Shown: piece by piece, positions 35,470-43,874 of the stretch
Numbering within the stretch: the first letter of the stretch is position 1
Layout: each line of letters starts with the position of its first letter
Source: Novosphingobium sp.
GTDB taxonomy: Bacteria > Pseudomonadota > Alphaproteobacteria > Sphingomonadales > Sphingomonadaceae
Assembly: GCF_039595395.1 (NCBI RefSeq)
Contig: NZ_JBCNLP010000001.1
Coordinates: 4,154,001 to 4,218,000 of the forward strand
Length of the DNA: 64,000 bases
Direction of reading: 5' to 3'
The notes under the pieces: generated by a model
Told to the model about the DNA's origin: nothing
Databases searched by the model: none
The model's input: only the letters and a program-made list of their open reading frames with translations
Position numbers and translations under genes: made by a program

Positions 35470-36617
35470 CGCAGCAGAAATCCTTCGATCACCCGGTCAA
35501 GCGCGGGCACGTCGAGCAGGAAGCTGTCATGGCCGAAAGGCGCGGACAGCTCCATAAAGGACACAGCCGCCCCCGCCGCGTTCAGCGCATGGGCAATGCT
35601 GCGCGATTCGCTGGTGGGATAGAGCCAGTCGGTGTCGAACGACACAAGGCAGAAGCGCGAATGCACGCCCTTGAAAGCCTCGGCCAGGCGGCCCGGATGG
35701 TCGTCCTCGCCATGGCCTTCGGCGAGGTCGAAATAGCTCATCGCCTTGGTGATATAGAGGTAGGAATTGGCATCGAAACGCCCGGTGAAGCTTTCGCCCT
35801 GATAGCGCAGATAGCTTTCCACCTGAAAATCCGCGCCGAAGCCGAAGCTTTTGGCCTCACGGTTCTGCAAGCGGCGCCCGAATTTCTCCGACAGGCTGGC
35901 TTCCGACAGATAGGTGATATGCGCCGCCATCCGCGCCACGGCCAGACCCGCATCGGGGCTGTTGCCGGTGCCGTGATAGGCGCCGCCCTGCCAGTGGGGA
36001 TCGGCCATGATCGCCTGACGGCCCAGCTCCTGAAAGGCGATGTTCTGCACCGGCATCGCCGCCGTGCTGGCCAGCACCAGCACGCGTTTCGCCATATCGG
36101 GCCAGTTCACCGAGAGCGAAAGCGCCTGCATGCCCCCCATGCTGCCACCGATCACCGCATAGAGGTTCTCCACCCCCAGAGCATTCAGCAACAGCACATG
36201 AGCACGCACCATATCCCGGATCGTGATCACCGGAAAACGCGGGCCATAGGGTTGGCCATCGGGCGCCAGACTGCCCGGCCCGGTGGTGCCCATGCAACTG
36301 CCCAGCACATTGGGGCAGATCACATAAAAGCGGTCGGTGTCGATCGGCAGGCCGGGGCCGACCATGCGGCTCCACCAGCCGGGCTTGCCGGTGATGGGAT
36401 GCGGCGTCGCCACATGCTGGTCGCCGGTGGTGGCGTGGCAAATCAGGATCGCATTGTCGCGCGCTTCGTTGAGCCTGCCATAGGTTTCGTAAGCGATGCG
36501 CACGCCATGCAGCACTTGGCCGCCGTCCAGCTCCAGCGGCTGGTCGAGGTCATAGGTTGCGCCGACTGCGTGAAGCGGGTTGGTCTCGGTGGGCAGGATC
36601 GCGCTGTTGTCCGACAT
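35466..36617 (-). CDS. metX: homoserine O-acyltransferase
   Basis: 383 residues, alpha/beta hydrolase fold. ICHATTGDQH, nucleophile elbow VIGGSMGGMQAL, catalytic aspartate in VSFDTDWLYPT and histidine in APFGHDSFLLD. MetX activates homoserine with acetyl-CoA (sometimes succinyl-CoA) as the first step towards methionine. Start at 36617 opens MSDNSAILPTETNPLHAVG; an earlier frame-open stretch contains no recognisable family sequence. It is divergent from hisC with 77 bp between the two starts. Confidence 0.94.
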   Translation of the reverse strand: MSDNSAILPTETNPLHAVGATYDLDQPLELDGGQVLHGVRIAYETYGRLNEARDNAILICHATTGDQHVATPHPITGKPGWWSRMVGPGLPIDTDRFYVICPNVLGSCMGTTGPGSLAPDGQPYGPRFPVITIRDMVRAHVLLLNALGVENLYAVIGGSMGGMQALSLSVNWPDMAKRVLVLASTAAMPVQNIAFQELGRQAIMADPHWQGGAYHGTGNSPDAGLAVARMAAHITYLSEASLSEKFGRRLQNREAKSFGFGADFQVESYLRYQGESFTGRFDANSYLYITKAMSYFDLAEGHGEDDHPGRLAEAFKGVHSRFCLVSFDTDWLYPTSESRSIAHALNAAGAAVSFMELSAPFGHDSFLLDVPALDRVIEGFLLR

Positions 36618-36694
36618 GATGGCGCACGACTTGGGACTTTGCCCCCGCCCTGTCAATTGCGAGCGTGGCAAAGCTGCGCTAGAGCCCCCGCATC

Positions 36695-37789
36695 ATGAAC
36701 AAGCGTCCCGAACCCAAATCATGGATCAGCGCGATCCACGCCTATGTCCCCGGCAAGTCCAAGGGCGCAGATGGCAAGCCGCTGATCAAGCTGTCGGCCA
36801 ATGAGAACCCGCTGGGCACCAGCCATGCGGCGCTGGAGGCACGCGCAAATGCCGCCGCCCCGGCGCTCTATCCCGATCCCGACAGCAAGGATCTGCGCGA
36901 GGCTCTGGGCAAATTGAACGGCATCGCCCCGTCACGCATCGTGATGGGGACCGGTTCGGACGAATTGCTGCATATCGCGGCGCAGGCCTATGCCGGGCCG
37001 GGCGATGAGATCATCTATGTCCGCTACGGCTTCTCGGTCTATGATATCGCCGCAAGGCGTTGCGGGGCGGTGCCCGTGGTGGCGCCCGATCTCGATTACG
37101 GCACCGATGTCGATGCGCTGCTGGCGCTGGTGAATGACAAGACCCGCGTGGTCTTTGTGGCCAACCCCAACAACCCCACCGGCAGCTATCTGCCCAAGGG
37201 CGAGATCGCCCGCCTGCATGCGGGCCTACCGTCCGACGTGCTGCTGGTGATCGACCAGGCCTATGCCGAATATGTCGCGCCCGAAGACGAGGATGGCGCG
37301 TTGGCGCTGGCCGAGGCTCACGAAAACGTGCTGGTGACACGCACCTTCTCGAAGATCTACGGCCTTGCCGGTGAGCGCCTTGGCTGGGCCACCGGCGCGG
37401 CGCCGCTGGTCGATGCGCTGAACCGCATTCGCGGGCCCTTCAACCTGTCGAACAGCGCGCAGGCCATGGGGCTGGCGGCGGTGACGGATCAGGCATTCGT
37501 GGAAAGCTCGCGCCTCCACAATCTGGCCGAGCGCACCCGCTTTGTGGAGCAGCTCAATGCCCTGTCGAACCATGGTGTGCGCCCGCTGCCCAGTCAGGCG
37601 AACTTCGTGCTGATCCTGTTCCAGGGCAAGCTGACGGCGGAAACGGTCTACAACGGCCTGATGGAGCACGGCTATATCACCCGCTGGCTGCCCGGTCAGG
37701 GCCTGCCCGATGCGCTGCGCATCACCATCGGCACGGCGGCGCAGATGGATGAGATCGCCGCCGCGATCCGCGCCATGGCCAACGCATGA
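36695..37789 (+). CDS. hisC: histidinol-phosphate aminotransferase
   Basis: 364 residues, fold type I PLP enzyme. IKLSANENPLG near the N-terminus, MGTGSDELLH, FVANPNNPTG, IDQAYAEY and the PLP lysine in TRTFSKIYGLAGERLGW, all typical of HisC. It transaminates imidazole-acetol phosphate in histidine synthesis, and close relatives also accept phenylalanine/tyrosine precursors. The next gene, a TyrA-type dehydrogenase, overlaps it by 4 nt, which favours a joint role in aromatic amino acid synthesis. Confidence 0.94.
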   Translation: MNKRPEPKSWISAIHAYVPGKSKGADGKPLIKLSANENPLGTSHAALEARANAAAPALYPDPDSKDLREALGKLNGIAPSRIVMGTGSDELLHIAAQAYAGPGDEIIYVRYGFSVYDIAARRCGAVPVVAPDLDYGTDVDALLALVNDKTRVVFVANPNNPTGSYLPKGEIARLHAGLPSDVLLVIDQAYAEYVAPEDEDGALALAEAHENVLVTRTFSKIYGLAGERLGWATGAAPLVDALNRIRGPFNLSNSAQAMGLAAVTDQAFVESSRLHNLAERTRFVEQLNALSNHGVRPLPSQANFVLILFQGKLTAETVYNGLMEHGYITRWLPGQGLPDALRITIGTAAQMDEIAAAIRAMANA

Positions 37790-38697
37790 GCGACGTGCCG
37801 TTTCGCAAAGTCGCGATCATCGGGCTGGGTCTGCAGGGCGGCTCGATTGGGCTGGCCCTGCGCGAGCATGCGCCCGCCATCGCCACCACCGGCTATGACC
37901 ACAACCCCGACACCCGCGCCCGCGCCGCCGAGCGCGGGCTGGTCGGCCATGTCGCGGACACCGCCGCCGAGGCCGTGACCGATGCCGATCTGGTGATCTT
38001 CTGCGTCCCCCCGATGGCCATGGGTGATGCCGCCCGCGAATGCGCCGAAGCGCTGTCGCCCGACGCGCTGATCTCCGACGTCGGCTCCAGCAAGGTGACC
38101 GTCGCCCGCGCACTGGGCGAGGCCCTGCCCCGCCATCTGGTGATCCCCGCCCACCCCGTCGCGGGCACGGAAAACTCCGGACCGGATGCGGGCTTTGCCA
38201 GCCTGTTTCAGGGCCGCTGGTGCATCATCACCCCGCCCGAAGACACGGACGCCGCCAAGGTCGAGCGCCTCTCCACCCTGTGGCAGGCCATCGGCGCCAA
38301 GGTCGAGATCATGGATGCCGCGCACCATGACCTCGTGCTGGCCATCACCAGCCATTTGCCGCACCTGATCGCCTACACCATCGTCGGCACCGCGGACGAC
38401 CTGCAGGAAGTGACCCAGAGCGAGGTCATCAAATATTCCGCAGGCGGCTTCCGCGACTTCACCCGCATCGCCGCCAGCGATCCGACAATGTGGCGCGACG
38501 TGTTCCTCTCGAACCGCGACGCCGTGCTGGCCATGCTGCAGGTCTTCACCGAGGATCTGACCGAACTGCAAAAAGCCATCCGCCTCGGGGACGGCGAGAA
38601 ACTGTTCGACCACTTCACCCGCACCCGCGCCATCCGCCGCTCGATCATCGAGCAGGGTCAGGATGATGCAACGCCGAATTTCGGGCGGCAGGGGTAA
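37786..38697 (+). CDS. tyrA: prephenate/arogenate (cyclohexadienyl) dehydrogenase
   Basis: 303 residues. NAD-binding VAIIGLGLQGGSIGLAL, VIFCVPPMAMG, then ISDVGSSKVTVARAL and IPAHPVAGTENSGPDAG with the catalytic histidine, and LAITSHLPHLIAY, AGGFRDFTRIAASDPTMWRDVF. These are hallmarks of TyrA/TyrC. It oxidises prephenate or arogenate to a tyrosine precursor. The stop of hisC and the ATG overlap (ATGA). A family A element begins 22 bp after the stop. Confidence 0.94.
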   Translation: MSDVPFRKVAIIGLGLQGGSIGLALREHAPAIATTGYDHNPDTRARAAERGLVGHVADTAAEAVTDADLVIFCVPPMAMGDAARECAEALSPDALISDVGSSKVTVARALGEALPRHLVIPAHPVAGTENSGPDAGFASLFQGRWCIITPPEDTDAAKVERLSTLWQAIGAKVEIMDAAHHDLVLAITSHLPHLIAYTIVGTADDLQEVTQSEVIKYSAGGFRDFTRIAASDPTMWRDVFLSNRDAVLAMLQVFTEDLTELQKAIRLGDGEKLFDHFTRTRAIRRSIIEQGQDDATPNFGRQG

Positions 38698-38719
38698 GGG
38701 GTTTAAGAAAGAAGAGAAG

Positions 38720-38951
38720 ATGCGAGGGCCATCGCCCTCGCGCTCCCTTTAATGTCGACCTTGGCACCAAGGGTTCAGCCTTGCGCTCAGCTTGCTGCGC
38801 CGTAGGCAATATTCCACGCACAGCGCTGGCAGGTCTAAAGCCTGCGGCGCCTTTAGGTCACGCAGGTGGAGAGCCTGGGCACAAGGATCGTGCACCACTG
38901 CCCGCGCGTCGGAAGACGTTATGGGAGCGCGAGGGGGTAACCCCCTCGCAT
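38720..38951 (+). repeat. family A interspersed element, copy A5 (standard form)
   Basis: 232 bp, between the convergent tyrA and plsC genes. Left hairpin GCGAGGGC-CATC-GCCCTCGC then GCTCCC; right GGGAGC then GCGAGGGGG-TAA-CCCCCTCGC. Terminal match GAAGATGCGAGGG/CCCTCGCATCTTTC. Confidence 0.9.
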
Positions 38952-38969
38952 CTTTCTTTCCCCTAAATT

Positions 38970-39677
38970 TCAATCATTCAAGGCGTTGATCGCCGCATGC
39001 ACTCGCCCCTCGATCTCCTCGCGCGGCAGGCCGGCGGGGATCGTCTCCCCCACACGATAGACAATCGTCCCCTTCCGCTTCCAGAAGCCGCGAAACAAAG
39101 GCCCGCTGTTCACCGCGATGGGCACCACGGGCAGGCCGATCAGCTTGTAGATTCCGGCGAAGCCCGACTGCAGCTCAGGCTTGTTGCCGTGGTGAACACG
39201 CGTGCCCTCGGGGAAGATCACCAGAGGCCGGGAAATGGCCGAAAACTTGCGTGCCGCCGCGATCATCGCGCGCAAGGCCTTGGCGCCCTGGTCGCGCTCG
39301 ACCGGCACCAGCCCGTAGACCTGCCCGGACTTGCCCCAGCCGGGCACTTTCATCAGTTCCACCTTGGCGAAGATGGCAGGGTGGTCCAGCAGGTTGGGCA
39401 GGTCGACCGCCTCGAACATGGCTTCATGCTTCACCGCGATCAGCACCGCGCCGGTGGGCAGCGTGCCTTCGACAATCACGCGGATGCCGAGGATATGGCG
39501 CGTGCACCAGCGCTGCCAGGCGGACCAGTGCTCGCACATCCAGCGGTTGACGGCCTCGCTCCAGTTGCGGGTGATGGGGGTCAGCAGGCCCAGCAGCACC
39601 GAGCCGCCAAAGAAGAAAATCGCGAAGAGGATGCTGCGCAGCCTCTCTTCCAATGTGTAGCCCCGGTCGGGAGTCAT
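38970..39677 (-). CDS. plsC: 1-acyl-sn-glycerol-3-phosphate acyltransferase
   Basis: 235 residues with a membrane segment near the N-terminus (SILFAIFFFGGSVLLGLL). Acyltransferase motifs: AVKHEAMFEAVDL (the H-x4-E form), GLVPVERDQGAKAL, VIFPEGTRVHHG and IPAVNSGPLF-like region. It adds the second acyl chain to make phosphatidic acid. The start at 39677 overlaps the stop of the YdcF-like gene (ATGA). Last gene of the ftsE-ftsX-ydcF-plsC run. Confidence 0.92.
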   Translation of the reverse strand: MTPDRGYTLEERLRSILFAIFFFGGSVLLGLLTPITRNWSEAVNRWMCEHWSAWQRWCTRHILGIRVIVEGTLPTGAVLIAVKHEAMFEAVDLPNLLDHPAIFAKVELMKVPGWGKSGQVYGLVPVERDQGAKALRAMIAAARKFSAISRPLVIFPEGTRVHHGNKPELQSGFAGIYKLIGLPVVPIAVNSGPLFRGFWKRKGTIVYRVGETIPAGLPREEIEGRVHAAINALND

Positions 39678-40207
39678 GTCTTTTTCCAGAAGTACCAGGC
39701 CTGGCGCGCCAGCCATTTGCAATATTCGGTGAAGAGGATGCGCAGGCTGGGCCGCGTGGGCACGGCATCCTCGATGATGGTCACGCCCTTTGGCACAGGA
39801 TGGGTCAGTTCAAAAGCGGCGCGGCGCATATGCCAGTCCGACGTCACAAGGCGCACGCTGGAAAGGTGATGGCTGGCGATCCATTGCGTGGATTCAGAGG
39901 CATTGCTGCGGGTGTCGACGCTGTCATAGCCCATGGTGATGCAGCAGCGCATCAGCGCCGGCTCGATCTTGTAGAGCGTGGCAAACTCCGCCTGAGTCAC
40001 CTCCTGATCGACGCCCGAGACCAGCATCTGGCGCGCCCATCCCTTGCGCAGGGTTTCCAGCCCGCGCTGGATGCGCCCGTCGCCGCCGGTCAGCACGATC
40101 ACGCCATCGGCATGCACGTCTCCGGCCGGGCGCGGCAGAAAGGCGGCGAAGGCGATAAAGCCCAGCGCCCACACCATCAGCAACAGGGCGAGCACACGCC
40201 TCAGCAT
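39674..40207 (-). CDS. YdcF-family (DUF218) membrane protein
   Basis: 177 residues. One N-terminal membrane helix (VLALLLMVWALGFIAFAAFL), then a DUF218 domain with GVIVLTGGDGRIQRGLETLR, MLVSGVDQ, RSNASESTQWI and LVTSDWHMRRAAFEL. The family is linked to envelope (peptidoglycan or enterobacterial antigen) processes with no firm reaction. The start at 40207 follows the ftsX stop by 1 nt and its stop overlaps the plsC start, so all are in one operon. Confidence 0.85.
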   Translation of the reverse strand: MLRRVLALLLMVWALGFIAFAAFLPRPAGDVHADGVIVLTGGDGRIQRGLETLRKGWARQMLVSGVDQEVTQAEFATLYKIEPALMRCCITMGYDSVDTRSNASESTQWIASHHLSSVRLVTSDWHMRRAAFELTHPVPKGVTIIEDAVPTRPSLRILFTEYCKWLARQAWYFWKKT

Positions 40208-40208
40208 C

Positions 40209-41186
40209 TCACAGCATCCGCCGCAGCGCGGAGAGCACGGTGACACGCGCCGTCACCACCGCCAGCACCACGGCGGCCAGCGGGATCAGCACCATCAGCG
40301 CCCAGTCGAGCCAGCCCAGCGCCCCGCCCGCGATCAGCCCGGCGCCGAGCCCGGCGAAACGCTGCCCCAGCACCACCACCGCCGCCACCGCGACCGCCAG
40401 CCCGAGGGCCGCGCCCGCCACGGCATCGAGGCCGATGGCGCGCTGGAAGATGCGGGCGATCTGGCTGTCTGTGCCGCCCATCATATGCACGATGGCGATG
40501 GTCTCGCGGTGCTGGCCCAAGGCCGAACGCGTGGCCAGCAGCACAGCGGCGGTCATCGCCACGCCCAGCAGGCCGACCATGGCGGCGGCCAGCCATTGCA
40601 GCGAGTCGATGGCGCCGAACACGGGGCTCAGCCAGTGTGATTGCGCATCGACCCGCGCGGCGGGCGCCACCCGGCCCAGCAGTTTGCGCAGCTTTTCCAG
40701 TTGCGCCTCATCGGCGGGGCCGCTGGTCTTCACATCGATCAGCGCGGGGACGGGCACCACATCGGCGGCATTGACGCCCTGTTCCTGAGCGCCGCCCAGC
40801 CATGGGGCGAGCAGATTGTTCACCTCCTGCGCGGAAACCAGATTGACCGAGGCGACGCCGGGCGCGCCCTGCAGCGCTTTCACCGTGGCGGCAATCTGCC
40901 GGTCACGCCCCTCGCCCGCATCGAGCACCTGCACGCTGACCCCGCCCGACAGATCCGCCGCCGCCGCCAGCGCGATGTTGCGCAGCGCAAGGCCCGTGGC
41001 CGCCGCGATCACCGTCAGCGCCACCATGATGGCGATCACCCAGGGCATCGGCCCCGAGAGCCGGGCCTGAGGCACCAGCTCGCTGTCGGCGCCGCGCCCG
41101 CGAATGTTGCCGAAGCCGGGCAGGCGCAGCAGGCGCTTTTCGGCGGCGGCGGCTTCCACCAGATCGGGATTCGCCTCATCAGCCAT
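40209..41186 (-). CDS. ftsX: cell division protein FtsX
   Basis: 325 residues. Cytosolic N-terminus, a membrane helix near residue 50-72 (VIAIMVALTVIAAATGLAL), a periplasmic domain (to about residue 195), then three more helices, the last near the C-terminus. Conserved HMMGGTDSQIARIFQ in the cytosolic loop is typical. With FtsE it forms the ABC-like complex that regulates wall hydrolases at the septum. It overlaps ftsE by 8 nt. Confidence 0.93.
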   Translation of the reverse strand: MADEANPDLVEAAAAEKRLLRLPGFGNIRGRGADSELVPQARLSGPMPWVIAIMVALTVIAAATGLALRNIALAAAADLSGGVSVQVLDAGEGRDRQIAATVKALQGAPGVASVNLVSAQEVNNLLAPWLGGAQEQGVNAADVVPVPALIDVKTSGPADEAQLEKLRKLLGRVAPAARVDAQSHWLSPVFGAIDSLQWLAAAMVGLLGVAMTAAVLLATRSALGQHRETIAIVHMMGGTDSQIARIFQRAIGLDAVAGAALGLAVAVAAVVVLGQRFAGLGAGLIAGGALGWLDWALMVLIPLAAVVLAVVTARVTVLSALRRML

Positions 41187-41928
41187 CGCGCATATCCGGG
41201 AAGCGGCTCTGGCTCTGGGTCTTGCGCGGCGGATAGCGCAGAGCGCCGGTGGGGTCGCTCATCTTGCCGCGATCGAGCCGCATGATCAGGGAATCGGGCA
41301 CCTTCTGCAGCAGATGCATATCGTGGGTGGCCACCACCACAGTGGTCCCCAGCCGGTTGAGCGCCTCGAACAGGCGCAGCAACTTGACCGCCATATCGGC
41401 ATCGACGTTACCCGTCGGTTCGTCCGCGACCAGCAGTTCGGGGCGGCCGATGACGGCGCGGGCGATGCCGACGCGCTGCTGCTCACCACCCGAGAGCGAG
41501 GCCGGGCGCGCATGCATCCGCCCCTCCAGCCCCACCCATTCGAGCATGTCGTTGACCGAGGCGGCGATCTCTTTCTCGGGCAGGCCCGCGATGCGCAGCG
41601 GCAGCGCCACATTGTCATAGGCCGAGAGGTGAGGCACCAGCCGCACATCCTGAAACACCACGCCGATGCGGCGGCGGAAACCGGGCAGGCGTTCGCGCGG
41701 CAGGGTGATGGCATCGGTGCCGAACAGGCTGATCATCCCCCGGCTGGGCCGCTGCGCCAGATAGAGCATCCGCAGCAGCGAGCTTTTCCCCGCGCCGCTC
41801 GCCCCGGTGAGGAAATAGAAGCGGCCCGCGAAAAGGGTGAAGCCCACATCGGACAGCACCTCGCGCTCATTGCCATAGCGCAGGCCCACCTTGTCGAAGC
41901 GGGCGATCTCGCCATCCATCTGGGTCAT
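41179..41928 (-). CDS. ftsE: cell division ATP-binding protein FtsE
   Basis: 249 residues. ABC ATPase with Walker A TGASGAGKSSLLRML, Q-loop VFQDVRLVPHLSAYDNVALPL (typical of FtsE), signature SLSGGEQQRVGIARA, Walker B LLVADEPTGNVD and H-loop VVATHDM. The C-terminal extension beyond residue 215 is specific to the clade. It powers FtsX. First gene of the operon, divergent from a zinc-ribbon protein gene 200 bp away. Confidence 0.94.
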   Translation of the reverse strand: MTQMDGEIARFDKVGLRYGNEREVLSDVGFTLFAGRFYFLTGASGAGKSSLLRMLYLAQRPSRGMISLFGTDAITLPRERLPGFRRRIGVVFQDVRLVPHLSAYDNVALPLRIAGLPEKEIAASVNDMLEWVGLEGRMHARPASLSGGEQQRVGIARAVIGRPELLVADEPTGNVDADMAVKLLRLFEALNRLGTTVVVATHDMHLLQKVPDSLIMRLDRGKMSDPTGALRYPPRKTQSQSRFPDMRDG

Positions 41929-42128
41929 GCGCGAAGACCTGACGCAGCAGAGGCGTTCCGGGCAGACGCAAAAAAGGCGCTCGGTTCAGCGGAGGGGCAT
42001 ATCATCACCCTCCTGCTATAACCGCGCCGCGCCTCAGAAAAAAGGGCGGTGGAAAAAAGCCTGCTGCTGTCTTCTTTCGGAATCCCCCATCTTGCGGCGC
42101 TGGCCACAGCCATGCATGACAGGCAACG

Positions 42129-42992
42129 ATGATTATCGCCTGTCCAGCCTGTGCGACACGTTATGCCGTTCCGGATACTGCCATCGGAGCGAAGGGCCGC
42201 ACGGTGCGCTGCGCGAAATGCCGCCATAGCTGGTTTCAGGATGGCCATGGGCTGAGTGAAGCGCCCGCTGAAACGGCGGCAAGGCCGATGGCCGAAGCGA
42301 TGGCCGCGGCCTCTGCACCTGCCCCCGTCGCTCCGCCTCCGCCACCCGTCGCGGTGGCGCCAGACGTGCCTGCGCAGGATGCCGTGCCGCAGAGCTGGGC
42401 TGACGCCGTTCCCGCACCGGTGCCGGCTGAAGACACTGCCGCCCCGGCCCCCACCTACGCTTTCGAGCGCGGCAGGCCGGTGGCGGAAGAACAGCCCGCC
42501 AGCGCCGCCGATGATTTCGACGATGCGCCCTCCAGCTTCGCGCATGAGCCGCCCTTCCGCCCCCGCCGCAATCCGGCGCGGATGTGGACGATGCTGGCGG
42601 TCACCTTCGGCCTGCTGGCGCTGGTGGCGGCGGGCGCGGTGTGGCGCTTTGGCCTGCCCGGCTGGCTGCCCTTCGGCCATTCGCCCTTCGCGGCGGGCCA
42701 GCCCGATCTGGTGCTGACCTTCCCCTCCAACCGGCAGGATCGCCGCTCGCTGGCCAATGGCGGCGAGTATTTCGGCATCAGCGGCTCGATCACCAATGTC
42801 GGCAAGCAGCGGCGCAATGTGCCCCAGCTGATCGTCGTCCTGCGCGATGCGGGCGGCCGCAAGGTCTATAGCTGGGAGATCACCCCGGCCAAGCGCGTGC
42901 TGGCCCCCGGCGAGGCACTGGCCGTCAGCGAGGCGATGACCGATATCCCCCGCTCGGCACGTTCGGCTGACATCGGCTGGAAAGCCGAATAA
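42129..42992 (+). CDS. MJ0042-type zinc-ribbon membrane protein (DUF3426-like)
   Basis: 287 residues. N-terminal zinc ribbon MIIACPACATRYAVPDTAIG with CPAC and CAKC pairs, a proline/alanine-rich disordered region (about residues 40-135), a membrane helix (MLAVTFGLLALVAAGAVW, about 155-172), then a periplasmic domain with LTFPSNRQDRRSLANGGEYFGISGSITN. This arrangement is seen in sphingomonad and other proteobacterial proteins of unknown role. Divergent from ftsE. Confidence 0.82.
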   Translation: MIIACPACATRYAVPDTAIGAKGRTVRCAKCRHSWFQDGHGLSEAPAETAARPMAEAMAAASAPAPVAPPPPPVAVAPDVPAQDAVPQSWADAVPAPVPAEDTAAPAPTYAFERGRPVAEEQPASAADDFDDAPSSFAHEPPFRPRRNPARMWTMLAVTFGLLALVAAGAVWRFGLPGWLPFGHSPFAAGQPDLVLTFPSNRQDRRSLANGGEYFGISGSITNVGKQRRNVPQLIVVLRDAGGRKVYSWEITPAKRVLAPGEALAVSEAMTDIPRSARSADIGWKAE

Positions 42993-43073
42993 CCAAAACC
43001 ACCTGGAAAGCCGAATAAGAGCGCCCGTTTTTCGCGCTGTTTTTCAGCTTGTAAGAATTTTGCCAAACAGCGC

Positions 43074-43101
43074 TTGCAGGGTGCCGCACCCTCTGCTAGT
43101 G
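43074..43101 (+). promoter_or_regulatory. possible promoter of tRNA-Leu(GAG)
   Basis: TTGCAG at 43074-43079 and CTAGTG at 43096-43101, spacer 16 bp, 47 bp before the tRNA. The boxes are weaker than those of the tRNA-Leu(CAG) units. Confidence 0.5.
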
Positions 43102-43148
43102 GCCCGCTCCTACCGAGCGAAGGGGCCCAGCCTCATCGTTGTCTTGAT

Positions 43149-43235
43149 GCGGTCGTGGCGGAATTGGTAGACGCGCAACGTTGAGGTCGTTGTGGGCGAA
43201 AGCCCGTGGAAGTTCGAGTCTTCTCGACCGCACCA
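43149..43235 (+). tRNA. tRNA-Leu(GAG)
   Basis: 87 nt with encoded CCA. Acceptor GCGGTCG/CGACCGC, D-arm TGGCGGAATTGGTAGACGC, anticodon loop TTGAGGT giving GAG, class II variable arm (GGGCGAAAGCCC) and T-arm AGTTCGAGTCT. Typical of bacterial tRNA-Leu. Confidence 0.96.
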
Positions 43236-43418
43236 GACAAATCCCGGACAATCTGACAAACCATACCTTCCCCTTTGGGGGCCCAGGCATCGGTCAGAGT
43301 GTTGCGGCACCAACCTCCCCACATATATGGCTCTGACGGCGGCAAGCCAGCACACTTCAGCTGCGCGCGCAGAAGTCACCGCCGGGCGCCGCAGCAACCC
43401 GGCGATGGACTCTATCCC

Positions 43419-43673
43419 TTACTGATCCTTGGGCTCGGCCTTCAGCACCGCAGCCAGACCGGCTTCGGCCTCGGTCGCCTCGGCGATCAGGTCGCGCAGG
43501 GCCTTGGCGGTGTCTTCCAGCAGGCCGGTGCTGATCGGGCGCTCACCATTGACGAAGCGGCGCAGCGCCCGCTCATCGATGCCCAGCCGGCGCGAGGCCG
43601 AGGTCACCCCGCCGAACACCTGCATGCAATGGGCGAAATGGTCCTGCGGACTGTGCCCTGTCGATGACGCCAT
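43419..43673 (-). CDS. small helix-turn-helix protein
   Basis: 84 residues. MASSTGHSPQDHFAHCMQVF then GGVTSASRRLGIDERALRRFVNGERPISTGLLED, which reads as a Cro/YdaS-like helix-turn-helix (GxxxxASRRLGI-x-x-x-x-LRRFVNGER). Likely a DNA-binding protein of unknown target. The start at 43673 has AGGTAAG upstream; a longer version would read into the family B palindrome and is rejected. Lies between the tRNA-Leu(GAG) gene and the family B repeat. Confidence 0.72.
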   Translation of the reverse strand: MASSTGHSPQDHFAHCMQVFGGVTSASRRLGIDERALRRFVNGERPISTGLLEDTAKALRDLIAEATEAEAGLAAVLKAEPKDQ

Positions 43674-43739
43674 TGTCTTACCTTTCCTGAACCGCGCGTG
43701 TTGGCGCTGTCCTATAGGCACCCCGCCCGGCCTGTCCAG

Positions 43740-43872
43740 CAGCGGCGCCGGCCCTCTCCCCCGCCCGGCTACCCTGCGGTGGTATCCTCTGGGTGGCCGG
43801 GCCAAGAACGCAGGTGACGCGAGAGGGCCGGTGCCGCAAAATCCGGCTCTTCCGCCGGATTTTCAAACTGAC
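43740..43872. repeat. family B palindromic repeat, copy 3 (one arm altered)
   Basis: Left arm 43742-43774 (GCGGCGCCGGCCCTCTCC start), right arm from 43791 to 43836 in which the expected central part is replaced by CCAAGAACGCAGGTGACGC, so the palindrome is damaged. The side hairpin AAAATCCGGC/GCCGGATTTT at 43838-43863 is shared with copy 1, as is the TTTGAAAATCCGG edge. Begins 3 bp after the GH43 stop codon at 43875. Confidence 0.88.
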
Positions 43873-43874
43873 TC

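Noticed and set aside
36618..36694. Possible SAM-II riboswitch between metX and hisC
   Set aside because: Only 77 bp are available and I could not match the SAM-II core; no stem pattern was convincing. A covariance-model search would decide it.
39440..39480. PlsC with apparently altered H-x4-D motif (H-x4-E)
   Set aside because: The H-x4-E form is found in many alphaproteobacterial acyltransferases, so this is not a sign of a defective enzyme.
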